From: Ceratorhiza oryzae-sativae
Taxonomy: Eukaryota; Basidiomycota; Agaricomycetes; Cantharellales; Ceratobasidiaceae
Direction of reading: 5' to 3'
Assembly: GCA_030998015.1 (NCBI GenBank)
Contig: JARWMV010000080.1
Span: 1 to 64,000, forward strand
Length of the DNA: 64,000 nucleotides
The translations under genes and the position numbers were made by a program. Shown piece after piece: positions 24,631 through 35,833 of this stretch (positions are counted from its first letter, which is position 1; every line of letters begins with the position of its first letter). The notes beneath the pieces are model-generated. The model searched no databases, was not told the DNA's origin, and worked only from the letters and a program-made list of their open reading frames with translations.

Positions 24631-27158
24631 ATGCTGCCGCCGCGCACGTCGTCGGCCATCCCCATCGTCGCCCCGGGCTCGCGCACCAACACACCGACCA
24701 AGCGCACCACCACGCCGCCCCCCAGCGGGTAAGCCCCCACCCCCGCTTGTTCCGGCTCTGACACCGCCGAACCGCAGTCCAACGTCGCCGCCAGAATCTC
24801 CGACCGCGCTCAAGTCGCTCGGCGTACATGCTCCCGTCTTTGTCCCGCGCTTTTCTGCCCCGCCGGCCGAGAATGGAGGGCACGACACCCCCCAGCCAGG
24901 CGCGTCCGACGACCCGTTTGCGCCGTCGTATCAGCACCACGTCCCCTACGAGTCAAGCGCGTATACCCCGTATTATGCGCCCCTTCTCCCAGCTTACACA
25001 CTAGAACCCCTGGACTTCCACAACTACCATCCCTCTGCGCCTCGGTCCGCCCCTCCAAGGGATTACTTTATGACACCTAATCTGCGGGACGAGCTGCAAC
25101 GTAGGCAGGACGCGACACATCAGACACCATACGGCCATCCGAATCCGCCCCTCCCCGACGAGGTACATGCGTACCACTCCCTGGCCACTTTAGAGCCCGG
25201 ACCTGGGCAAGGATTCTTTGGGGGGTTCACGACGAGTGTATATAGGGCTGTGAGCAAGAACGATGGAGACTGCTATGTGTTATACCGTGTCGAGAGTAAG
25301 CATAATACCACGTTTTCGCGGTATAGTAAGTACTCATACCGATCCAGACTGTCGACTTCCACACGACTCTGCGCTATCAGCTATCGAGGCGTGGTCTACA
25401 ATGCCCCACCCGTCCATCGTTCGACCACACGAGGCTTTCACCACTCGCGCGTTCAACGACCAGTGTGCGTTGTCTATCATGCGCTCGTCCCTCTGACTCA
25501 TATCATTTCCACACCAGCCTTGGTGGTTGTTTACGACTATCATCCGCTTGCTCGCACCCTCCAGTCCAACCACCTCTCTCCCTCGACGCCGCCACCCCAA
25601 TCCCACTCGGCTCATACCTCTCCATCCAAACAACGCACGTTCTCCCCGACCCGTATGAGTTCTCCGACGTCTCATTTCTCCGGTCCGGGAAGTCCACTAG
25701 GGTCGTACGGCTTCCCTCCAAGCTTTTCAAACTACTCGCTCCAGAGCCAAGCCTCCAGCGCCCACCTGCCCCACTCAATCTCACAAACCCTATCCCAATC
25801 ATCGTCTTACCAGTTTTCTCCGCAACTCGGCTTTTCTCCCCAGACGCCATACACACAACCGGTCGGATTTAGCCAACAGCAAGGTGTTCAGCCCGTGGAC
25901 GAACGACTCGTCTGGACATACTTGTTGCAGCTCGCGAGCGCCGTGAGGGCCGCCCATGCGCGCGGGCTGGCCATACGATGTCTGGATCCAAGAAGGGTGC
26001 TAGTGACCGGGATAGGACGTGTACGGATCAACACAGTCGGGATCATTGATATCATGTCGTACGATGGACAGCGTACGCCAGAGGTCTACCTGGTAGGTCT
26101 GGGGCATTCGAGTAGCGGTTGTAAATAACTAACGACCCTTGCGTCCTTGTTCGCTTCCCGCATACCCTCGATGCAACTCGCTGATTCACTGGCCGAATCA
26201 ACCTCATCATGTCAAACGGCAGCAAGAAGACCTAATCGCTCTAGGCTCGTTGCTTCTTCAGCTCACGTCGTCCTCTTCGCCACCCCAATCACCTCGTTCT
26301 GCGGCAGTCGGCGCGCTAAGTCGGTTCTCGCCTCTGTTGAGACAAGCGGTGGTGTGGTTGATAACGCCGGGGGTTGGCAAGGTGGGTTTGTATTCAAGTC
26401 TTGCGGAACGAGTTGATTTCTAATGTACGTGGTTTACGGCAGACGATAGACCACTTGTGGAAGGAGATAAGCCCGGAGATCATCAACGCCGAGATGAATG
26501 CGATGCTCGAGTAGGTCCTTTACCCCACGAATCGCTATCGATCCCGAGCCCTGCTCCCTACGACACGCCATCCCCCATGCATATACACGGTCTCACGGCT
26601 GAATGCTGATATAATCTCACCTGCCACCCCAGCCACGCCGACTCGCTCGAGAACGAACTCTCCCGAGAACTCGAAAACGGACGACTGGTGAGGCTTTTAT
26701 GCAAATTCGGATTCATCAACGAGCGGCCCGAGTATGTCCATGCTACCCGCGTCACCGGCATCGATTGATCTCGTCTAGGTTCGACCACGATCCTCGATGG
26801 GCCGAGACGGGTGATCGGTACATCATCAAGTTGTTCCGCGATCACGTATTCCATCAGCTCGATACCCGTGGCAAGCCGGTTCTGAATCTCACGCATGTGT
26901 TTACGAATCTCAACAAGGTTTGTTGTCGATCCGTACTAACGAATTGCATATATTCATTCACCTTTTGGGCTGGTTAAAATAGCTGGACGCAGGAAGCGAG
27001 GAGCGATTGATGCTGGTGTCGAGAGACGAGAGAAACTGTCTGGTGGTGTCGTACAAGGAAGTCAAGACGTGTATCGAGAGCGCATATAGGTATGGTTTGT
27101 TTCGCGTTGGTTGTTCCGATGGTGTATTGAGGTTTTGGTTAGGGATTTGGCAAAGTGA
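24631..27158 (+). CDS. PAN3: PAN2-PAN3 deadenylase regulatory subunit PAN3
   Basis: The ATG at 24631 and TGA at 27156-27158 are joined over about eight exons. Order: a Pro/Ser/Thr-rich N-terminus; a PAM2-like motif [11 protein letters not shown] (L..A..F.P) at about 24810-24850, which in this family binds the MLLE domain of poly(A)-binding protein; a pseudokinase domain starting around [14 protein letters not shown]; a spliced segment [19 protein letters not shown], then [12 protein letters not shown] and [10 protein letters not shown]; the degenerate catalytic loop [17 protein letters not shown]; and the C-terminal knob [32 protein letters not shown] and [21 protein letters not shown]3 homodimerises and brings the PAN2 nuclease to mRNA poly(A) tails in the cytoplasm. 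No CCCH zinc finger, usual at the extreme N-terminus of PAN3, was found before the PAM2 motif, so an upstream exon may have been missed. Confidence 0.9.
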
Positions 27159-27435
27159 AAGGCGTGGAGCATGATTGGACTCAGAAGCTTCGGATTCATA
27201 TTTTGGAATATACAAAAACAATAGAAAATATTTCGAGAAGTCGCACATGGCCGTAAGAACGAGAACAACCAAACGCGTATCAACTTGATTCGGATTGTGA
27301 TTAGACAAGGGGTAGGGCCGGACAGTGATACCCACTCGACCAACGCGCATCGTCCAAATTTCAGTCTGGCAGAAAGCACGACTGAGATCTCAAATAGAAC
27401 AAGCGACAAGCACGACCGGTAAGAACAGCCAGGGA

Positions 27436-30400
27436 TCAAAAATGGAAAAAATCAAGAATGCGGCGGCGGGTTGATGGGCGGGGTGGCTCCTGTTGGTTGA
27501 TTTCTGCTTTGAGCGCTTGGTATTGTTGGCGACGACTTCGCCCAAGGCGTTTGTAGGTAATTGCCAGATTCTGTTTTACCCTAAGTGTGTTGGGATGCTG
27601 GTCACCTAGCACTCTCTTGCTGGCCTCTAATACCTGCACCTGTAGTGTCTCTGCCTGCTTGTATTGACTTTGGTCGAAGTATGTGACAGCAAGATTGGCC
27701 ATGGCAGAGAGTGTGTCAGGATGCTGATCACCTAGCACTCGCTTCCTGGCCTCTAGTACCTGCACCTGTAGTGTCTCTGCCTGCTGGTGCTGGCCTTGGT
27801 TGGAGTATGTGTTGGCAAGGTTGTTCATGGCAGAGAGTGTGTCAGGATGCTGATCACCTAGCACTCGCTTCCTGGCCTCTAGTACCTGCACTCGTAGTGT
27901 CTCTGCCTGCTGGTGCTGGCCTTGGTTGGAGTATGTGTTGGCAAGGTTGTTCATGGCAGAGAGTGTGTCAGGATGCTGATCACCTAGCACTCGCTTCGTG
28001 GCCTCTAGTACCTGCACCTGTAGTGTCTCCGCCCGATTGTATTGGCCTTGGCACGAGTATGTGTTGGCAAGGTTGGCCATGGCAGTGAGTGTGTCAGGAT
28101 GCTGATCACCTAGCACTCGCTTCCTGGCCTCTAGTACCTGCACCTGTAGTGTCTCCGCCTGATTGTATTGGCCTTGGCGCGAGTATGTGTTGGCAAGGTT
28201 GTTCATGGCAGAGAGTGTGTCAGGATGCTGATCACCTAGCACTCGCTTCGTGGCCTCTAGTACCTGCACCTGTAGTGTCTCCGCCCGATTGTATTGGCCT
28301 TGGCACGAGTATGTGTTGGCAAGGTTGTTCATGGCAGAGAGTGTGTCAGGATGCTGATCACCTAGCACTCGCTTCGTGGCCTCTAGTACCTGCACCTGTA
28401 GTGTCTCCGCCTGATTGTATTGGCCTTGGCGCGAGTATGTGTTGGCAAGGTTGTTCATGGCAGAGAGTGTGTCAGGATGCTGATCACCTAGCACTCGCTT
28501 CCTGGCCTCTAGTACCTGCACCTGTAGTGTCTCTGCCTGCTTGTATTGACCTTGGTACCTGTATGTAGCAGCAAGGTCTGATTGAATATCAACCACAGAT
28601 TCGGCATTTGGCTCCAGCTGTGTACTGTGCAACTCGTAGGCTTGTAGTTGGAGTCTCTCGGCTTCGCTGTACTGTCCATTTTCTTGCATCACATCGGCAA
28701 ACGCCACTAGCATATGCTGGTTTACGCCCCGCTGACAACAAATCGCCTTGGACACATGCAGCTCAACTGACCGACGATAGTTGTAGTCCGAGGTGTCTCC
28801 CTCCCTATTGATCGAAATGCCAAGTAAAAAGGATGATTGTGCGAGTGCTCGTTCAGGCAAGTATGGTATGACTGTGTGTGTCCAGTTTTGCACTAGAACG
28901 TGCAGCACATACACCCGGTTCGTTGAGTCATAAGATATGAGTGAATACTCCATGATCTCTGCCATCACTTTCAAGAATGCACCAGAGTTCCACTTTTCGC
29001 CATCAAGGAAGCTACTGAGATACTTCTTCAGGTCATTGAGCGCGTGTCCTTCAGTCTCGGTCAGAGGTAACACCGTAGTGAACTTCTCGGCTCGTGTCGC
29101 TGCTCGCTGAAACATCTCCTGACTGATCCTGTCACGCTGTAGATACGTCAACAGCCATAGCGTCTTCTGTGCCCGCTCGCTCAGCATATCGTAGCTCATC
29201 CTCCACGTTCTGTAGACGGTCTTTTCATATCCGCTCAGCTCTACCGGCTCTTCACAGAAAGACTCCAGCGTTTCTTCCGGCCAAGCAGCGTATATATCTC
29301 GGTACTGTGCGAACCCACAAGACGTGCGCCATATGTATGCGCCTGCCTGGACTACTCCCAGAGCTAAACAGCCGAGATCCTATGAACGACACGTATCGCA
29401 TGAGCAGAACGTCAAATTCAAATATGCGGTGCCTACATGCACAAGCGACGTGGCTGCATCGCTTTCTTCGCGAGACAGCTCTGCCGCACTTTTTCTAGCC
29501 ACCTTTAGAAGAAGCCGAGTTGCTTCATCAGGCTCCATGTCTGATACGTTGTATTCAGAACTCGGGCCCTCAGCCAGCTGCACCAGCTCGCGTGAGCGTG
29601 TTGTAATCAGAATTCTCCCTTGCGCGCTCTTAGGAAAGTATTGTCGTAGCTTGAGCAAAGTGTCGTCAGCATTGTCAAAAACCATCAACCATCTCTTGTC
29701 GTATGAGCCCAACCAGCGTATTGCCTCTTCGTACGCCTCCCCGAGCTTCTTCGCGGCTGCAAATCCTTTCAGCGCACTTCGCACAGTATCCGTCGAAGTG
29801 GCGTCGACGTAAATGATATCCGACCAATACTCTCGTGTCTCTTCGACTGTCTGCAGGGCAAGCTGGGTCTTTCCGGCGCCACCGAGGCCATGAAACACGA
29901 ATACCCTTCGGCCCCTCGAATCGTCTTTCAGGCAAGCGATCGCTCGCTCTATTGGAGCTCTTCTTTCCGTGTAAAAGGATGTTGGGGCAGGGCATTCTTT
30001 GATACCGAAAACCTGTGGCATAGCGTCGACCTGGATTTCACCGTCTGGGGGGTCAGCCGTCAGTCCCACATTTCATCCCCTTCAATTCGCAATCGCACGT
30101 ACCAATGTATTTAGTTGAGATCGCACCATTCTTGTTCTTGATCGCTTTACCCGCTTGCTTCATGAGTTCTTCCATACCGGACTTCTGCAGATATGCGTCT
30201 GTATGCGCCTTGACTTCGCCTAGTCGATCCCAGTCACCGAGCCGCATGCTCTGCAAGCCCTGGTCCACGTTCAGTCGGAAGTAAACATTTGTCGTTCCCT
30301 GAAACCGGCTTTCCGCCGTCTGTGCTGCTCGCTCGTTGTCGGTTGCAATGCCTTGCATCGCAAGAACGACGTTTGTGGGAAACACCCGATTGAATGGACT

Positions 30401-31306
30401 CGGATCCGGAATTCGAATGGTGCGAGCATGTCCACCTCCAATGCTCACGACGCACGCGATCCTTTGTTCCGGGTAAATCCGTTTGACCTCTTTCAACACG
30501 TGCTCGATCGGGTTGCCGCACCCCATGGCTGCGTCGACATACGGCTGGCTGATTCCATGCTCTTCAATTTCCATGCTGTCGAACATCTCAGGATGGGCAG
30601 TAGCTGCGCGTAGTGCTTGCCATATGGTGCAATTTGCAGTGGGATTATTACTCGTGGGATAAGAGCGAAAGATGGTAGGTATGCCGGCGTTCATGTTATG
30701 TTTCGACATGGCAAACGTCATACTTGATAACACGGTGTGTAAAGTGAGATAGAGGGCAACGCATAATCAGCCAACGCACTCACGTCTTGCACTCCCTGGA
30801 CGTTGTATTATTATCCATCAGCGCATCTTCATCTCCGGTGTGTGTTCGCACGATATCCTTCAGTGCCTTTTCCATCTTTGACGCCTTGAACACAGGCATT
30901 CCGACCATACTGGCGTCCGAGAAAACTTGCTTTGACAAAGCTCCAAACGTCCTGATAGCCTGCTCGGTCGTCAATCCGAGCCGTCCGACCAGCGTGGTTG
31001 TAATGCTACAGGAGGCAAAACGATGAGCGTCGATCAAATTCGGAAGTTACAGCCCACTTACGCTCCAGCGCCGGCGCCCGCGACGACATCAAAGTACTCC
31101 CGCACTAGAGGGATCTCGGCAAGCCCTTCTTCTTGTTGGACTCTCTGCATGAGTCGGTGGAGCATGACAGCAATGGACAGTCCAGTTGCACCGCTACTGT
31201 CTTTATGGAAATATATAAAGATTAGCACCGAGCCTTTTGACAAGCTCCACTCTGGCTCACCCGCAACAAGTATTGACACCCCTCGGCCATTCCTTTCGTA
31301 CGACAT
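27436..31306 (-). CDS. NLR-like STAND protein: degenerate patatin, NB-ARC, TPR repeats
   Basis: About 1,190 residues over six exons; ATG at 31304-31306, TGA at 27436-27438. Residues about 1-330 are patatin-like, but the oxyanion motif DGGGxRG reads DSSGATG, the nucleophile elbow GxSxG reads GAGAG (31070-31090), and the catalytic DG[AG] motif reads VDAAMGCGNP. The conserved CKT..AM, N..IP..FRSYP and CTIWQALRAATAHP segments remain. An NB-ARC domain follows: Walker A GLGGAGKTQ (about 29880), Walker B WLMVFDNADD, and RILITTRSRE. After a spliced segment (DLGCLALGVVQAGAYI, LSGYEKTVYRTWRMSYDML) come linker helices and then TPRs of kinesin-light-chain type. In fungi this architecture belongs to the NLR-like proteins; Neurospora PLP-1 is the known patatin/NBD/TPR case, acting in allorecognition cell death. 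Here the enzyme part looks inactive. Signalling by scaffolding is inference. Confidence 0.88.
27593..28600 (-). repeat. Eight 126-bp near-identical TPR-encoding tandem repeats
   Basis: Anchor positions of the ggatgctg element are 27593, 27719, 27845, 27971, 28097, 28223, 28349 and 28475: exactly 126 bp apart. Each unit encodes 42 residues with the core ETLQVQVLEA.KRVLGDQHP and DTLSAMNNLANTYS. Units differ mainly at a few codons (SRQ/SCQ/SNQ, YNQ/YNR/HQQ, ARK/ATK/ASK). Such high internal identity indicates recent amplification or gene conversion. Confidence 0.95.
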
Positions 31307-32926
31307 AAGTAGTTTTCGAAGCCTTTGTAATCGACTAGAGCAAGATGGTGGTTGGGAGAGATGGGCTTTTGGCAGCCACGAGGATTAAGCATTGCCTTAG
31401 CGATCCAAAGATGAACAAACTAAGCGGCGCCCCTCGCATACAAGATATTACAGCCTTGTCATAGGGGAATCAACCGAAATTCCCAAGGGCAATGATTTCC
31501 CATGTCGCACTATATTGCATCAATGGCCGTCGTGCGAGCAGCATTCCGGCGGAGAACACACGAGATAGGCTCGGCTGACTAAGCGCCCCCCCCTAGCCGC
31601 ACCCCTGGACTGATCATCGAAAGGAAACTCAGGCAACGAAGGAGAGCATACTTCTCGGCTTAATCCCACTCAGCCACGCACTACTCAATTGAACCTCCGA
31701 TCCGCGCAGACTCTCTTAGCAGGAATTCCGCACACACCCAGGCCCCTCGGTTTCACGTATATGTCCCTATCGTAAAATACAAATATACGAATAGATATAT
31801 ATATATATCGAATATACCATAATTAACTAGCAATTGCATGACTCGTGTAGCACGAATCTCGTACTTACTGTAACGTTCTACGATGTACCAGAACGTCTCT
31901 TTTTCGTGTATATAAGGAGCTCTGCTTCGCTCCGTAGGTAGTCACACACACACTTGAATATAAAATACCTTCACTCGTCTTAATCACACTGCGCTCCGCC
32001 CATATAGCATGATATATACATATATTCGTAGTAACGATATCAACATCCCTTCGGCACACACTCTCTCGATTTATCCGCTGTTGCGACGTTTACGAACAAG
32101 GGGTACTTCCTACAACAAATATAGGCCGACCGTGCTGTTGAAACCAAATGTATATTATAAAACATATGGAATGGATTTACAAAACAAAGTGAACGGTTGA
32201 GTAAATCGACGGGGGCGAGGGGCCCGCAGAGCCCTTATATATGCCCTGCGGTTATGAGTGAGTAATGCTAAATGGTGCTGCGCATATACACTTGACTCGA
32301 TTGCTCACTCGATTCATGACTCGTTCTTCTTGTACATTCTAGAGAATACATGAACGTTCTACATGTACTCGAACTATTCATATATTATGGCCTATTTTGC
32401 CTCGCCATCCATCAGGCATCTGGACTCAATGACGAACAATCTTGTACCGGGTTTCTCGTTCCAGGATATAACCTTATAATCGATCACTGAGAGCGTGAAT
32501 CGAGTATTTAGACCAAATACTACCAGGCTCTACGTGAATGTTCCGTCGAGTCCCCTGTCAGGAGAACGGGATTTTCCAGTTTGGCGATCGCAAGTCCGAG
32601 TTTGAACCAGGATTATTAACGTTAGGTCGTAATGATTCGTGATGCTGTATTACATTAGTTGAGTACTCGCGTCTATTGTGGCCGCGTTCCTTGAACTAAG
32701 ACTGGTACAGATATCCAACCACTAAGTGCCCCCGCTCACCATTGAACCATTGCCAGCCACCTATTCGTGGCATTAATACGGCGCGAGCTTCCTTGGTTGA
32801 TGGGTTTTAACACTGTTGGTAGTGTACATCAGCCCGAAATCTTTTAGCCCAGTTTTTTGAATTTGGATATGTACAATAACATCCTCGCCCCAGTTTTGGA
32901 CTGCCCCGCCGTCGAGTCACCAGATA
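31307..32926. other. AT-rich intergenic region upstream of the NLR
   Basis: It contains (ta)n tracts around 31795-31810 and a 16-17-bp motif (aacgttctac[g]atgtac) that occurs twice, at 31872 and 32353. No gene or tRNA was recognised. Part of it must be the NLR promoter. Confidence 0.45.
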
Positions 32927-33469
32927 TTGTATCAAGATGCTAGAGTCACCGATCGTTCACGACGCGCCAGGAGACAAGAACCCGCACCAAGGCCGTTGAA
33001 CGGTGTTCCCCTAGGCTCTGCGCTATATACTGAACCAAAGTCGAACGCAAGAACTAGGCGAACAAGAGCCATTCGGCATACACTAGGTGAGAAAATTGAA
33101 CTATCCGAAAGCACGACCGTTCACCCGAAATGCGTTTACGCAAGTCATCGCCGCGGCTCGATTGGGGTAGGAGGACGCTCTAGTCCCCCAACGCGACGGC
33201 GCTCGACATTTTTTTCATCAATCTTCAATGCGGACGAATGGCCTGGTTTGATCATCACCCTCGAATCTCCTAGTTCAAGTCCCCAGTCTCGCCAATCCAT
33301 GACCGCCGAAGACACTAGCGTGTTTTTTATCCCTATATTTTCCCCTGACGATAGTGTTTTCTCATATCGCCACTATTCCCAACATGTCAAACAACACAGA
33401 CGTCAGTCACCCGATTCAAACGCAAGCCTAGAAGCCACGACAGGTCCAGAGATCAGCTGTATTTGGTAA
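32927..33469 (+). CDS. Possible hypothetical gene, Ser/Arg-rich
   Basis: A continuous 180-codon frame on the plus strand. The first half is basic (SRRARRQEPAPRP, RTRRTRAIRH). The second half looks protein-like, with Ser/Pro-rich and aromatic stretches (STFFSSIFNADEWPGLIITL, FFIPIFSPDDSVFSYRHYS). No domain or signal peptide is recognised. The opposing strand has only a 60-codon frame. It may be the coding part of a longer spliced gene or a chance frame. The start is uncertain: the frame is open upstream of 32927, and the nearest ATG (32938) reads a different frame. Confidence 0.35.
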   Translation: MYQDARVTDRSRRARRQEPAPRPLNGVPLGSALYTEPKSNARTRRTRAIRHTLGEKIELSESTTVHPKCVYASHRRGSIGVGGRSSPPTRRRSTFFSSIFNADEWPGLIITLESPSSSPQSRQSMTAEDTSVFFIPIFSPDDSVFSYRHYSQHVKQHRRQSPDSNASLEATTGPEISCIW

Positions 33470-33640
33470 CGCGGAGGGATCGTTGGGTCCCGTTCTTCCC
33501 TTTCTCGCCGAACGATCTGTCGGTGCTAAACTTGGTATCGACTAGCTCAGGGACGACCGAAGCGAGTGGTTTGATGGGTCCGATGATCCAATTAGTGTCT
33601 GAGGGTGCCGTCTCGTTTTCGATCAACCCGTTGCAGCGTT

Positions 33641-33647
33641 TATAAAG
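33641..33647 (+). promoter_or_regulatory. TATA box of the CFEM gene
   Basis: tataaag, 91 nt before the ATG at 33732. Confidence 0.55.
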
Positions 33648-33731
33648 CGGGGGGTGGGCAATCTTGGCTCTCCAGTAGTATCTGCCTCGCTCCCTTGTAT
33701 ATCCCCAAGTAACCACTTTCCCTTCGTCGCA

Positions 33732-34319
33732 ATGTTCGCTCGTTTGTTCCCCGTCGTCGCCGCCATGTTTGTCTTTTCTGCCTCGGTTGTCCACGCTCAG
33801 TACCCAGCTTGCGCTCAAGGTAAGAGATACACCGGGCTCTTTTTTTGGCTATGCCATCTGGTACTGACGACCTTTGATTTTCCTAGCTTGCCTGGGTCAG
33901 GCTGATCCGGGCAGTTGCAGCTTGGACGACACCGTTTGCCTGTGCAACAACGCCGCTTACACCAACCCTACCAACGACTGTTTCAGCACTTCGTGAGTTG
34001 ACCAAAAGAAAAGTCCACTTAACCAGAACTTGTGCTTATTACTTGAACCCGTGACAGGTGCAGCCATGCGGACTGGACTACCGCGTACAACTATGCCGTG
34101 CAGGCTTGCAACAATGTTGTAAGTATCGGAGATATGTTCGCCACACGTGGATATGAGCTAACCTCGGATGATTCAGGGTGTGACAACCAACAACATTGTC
34201 AATCCTCCGGCCAAGCGAAGCTTTTCTCCAGTCTACTGCGGGTATGTATTTAGTGTGTTTCGGCCTGTGTGTGGGCATTGATAGCCATATTCTTGCCTAG
34301 CCGCCGCTCCCCGGCCTAG
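33732..34319 (+). CDS. Small secreted CFEM-domain protein
   Basis: Five short exons give about 112 residues; stop TAG 34317-34319. The signal peptide is MFARLFPVVAAMFVFSASVVHA. The mature part carries the eight-cysteine CFEM pattern: YPACAQAC, GSC, DDTVCLC, DC, TSC and QAC (spacings 3, 8, 6, 1, 11, 4, 15). CFEM proteins are fungal extracellular or membrane-anchored proteins; some bind haem through an Asp after the CxC pair, and others act as secreted effectors. Here the position after CLC is Asn-Asn, so canonical haem ligation is doubtful. There is no hydrophobic C-terminal tail for a GPI anchor: the end is short and basic (PPAKRSFSPVYCGRRSPA). It is therefore probably a freely secreted protein. 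Confidence 0.82.
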
Positions 34320-35833
34320 GTGACGGGTACGAATCGCTCGCCAGCCGAAACCTCCAGGTTAGTCACGGCATTGTCAGATTTTCGTCTGCCCATTTTCCTC
34401 TCTTGCGGCCCGTTGAGCCTGGCTGCGTTGTTGTGACATTTTCGTTCTGTATTAATGTCTGCCAATAAGCAAAAGTGGTTTGGCATCGTTCCAACAGCCC
34501 CAAGACGAAGGGGTATTTCTATTCACCAGGGAGTGTAAAATTGATCTGGGACCGAAATATGTGACGCGCATATATTGGTGTCCGCCAAGATGGAGTGATC
34601 GTGAGGCATGCACTGATCGGCGAGCGGGTGATGGATGATTCAGCGAGCTGGCCGCGTTGTGGTCTCGACGACGATAGCAGCGACGGCACACACAGAGAAC
34701 GGGCAGATGGATGGCGTCGCAGTTCATAAGTATGCATATCTTGATCGCCAGGTACGTGTCTGCTCACCATGAAGCCATGGTCAGAGTGGAGAAAATACAG
34801 TTTCTCATGCCGTACTCACTGTCCGACGTATGCCTCTGCTGGTTGATTCGAGTTGAGACCTAGGAGGAGGAAATTACGACGTGTGTTGGTCTAGTGGCAT
34901 ATGAATAGATCGAGACAAGAAATGATTTATCGCGCCGATGGTGAGTGCAGTCCCGCATTCGTGCTGAAAGGTCCGAGCGGGTGAATAGAGGGTCACATCC
35001 CGCAGACACAAGCTTTGTACACGGTTGACATGAGGGCTATCATCCCCCACCCATTCTCATTTCAGCCACGTCGGGCGCATGTTCAGTTGCCAGATGCGTT
35101 GGATTACTTCGTTTCGCCCCATCCGGCTCACCCTGCCCTCCACACCGCCGGATCGATCTAGCTCGGCCCAACTTTTCTGCCAATCAACTCTCACTGCTTC
35201 TACTTCTAGTGAGCCTTTGAATTGCGGTTTCGCTAGGCCCATAACTTCGCTGAGGCCATGCAACACAACCCGGAGTTTCGGCAATTTGCCACGGAACTGG
35301 GAATTGAGCCGCTATCTCTAAGCGAGCCTCTTTTATGGCTCTCCTTCCAGCTATTATTCCGTAAATTGGAGCCTCTTGGTTTCTACACTGTGCTAAGCTA
35401 GTGGAAGCCCGACATGAATGAAATATCACCTTTGGATGATTCGAAATTGCGGCATAACTATTACTACTGGCTTTTACTACCACGTCCTGGCCTTGCGCGA
35501 TGAAATAACTGGGTGTTAAGAAGACACTCTGGTTATATCGGAGCTGTGTGGATCAACGCGGTGGGGATGGGTGTATGTTTGGCAGGCGCCGTAGGTCGGG
35601 GGTCTACTCGATCGAGTGCCATATAATTAGATCGCAGTATCTATCACATAGTTGTGCGCAGTCGGTTGGGCGTGTATTGATAGTGGCCGAGTTTGGGTGA
35701 GCGCGAGCACGACGAGTATCCAAGAATAAACAAATATCATCCTCGATGGTCACAAAAGTAATTGTACAGTTCAACTAGATACTACAGTTCTACAAACCTC
35801 AAACCTCTGGGGCCACGTTAGCTCAAGCAACAA
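34320..35833. other. Intergenic, no gene recognised
   Basis: Short overlapping frames exist on both strands, for example 35057-35284 minus (NLPKLRVVLHGLSEVMGL...), which might be a fossil coding fragment, but no family is identifiable. A tRNA-like gttggtctagtgg at about 34884 lacks the rest of a tRNA. Confidence 0.4.

Noticed and set aside
27711..28568. Two long plus-strand open frames of repeated LALASWPLVPAPVV-type peptides
   Set aside because: They are antisense shadows of the 126-bp TPR repeats; 126 is a multiple of three, so one open unit stays open along the whole array.
31070..31095. Possibility that GAGAG is a splicing artefact
   Set aside because: The codons lie inside one exon, 7 or more bases before a clean gtaagt donor, and the frame continues into ITTTLVGRLGLT as expected for patatins.
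34880..34960. tRNA-like start (gttggtctagtgg)
   Set aside because: No T-loop GTTC-RA sequence and no pairing acceptor stem follow.
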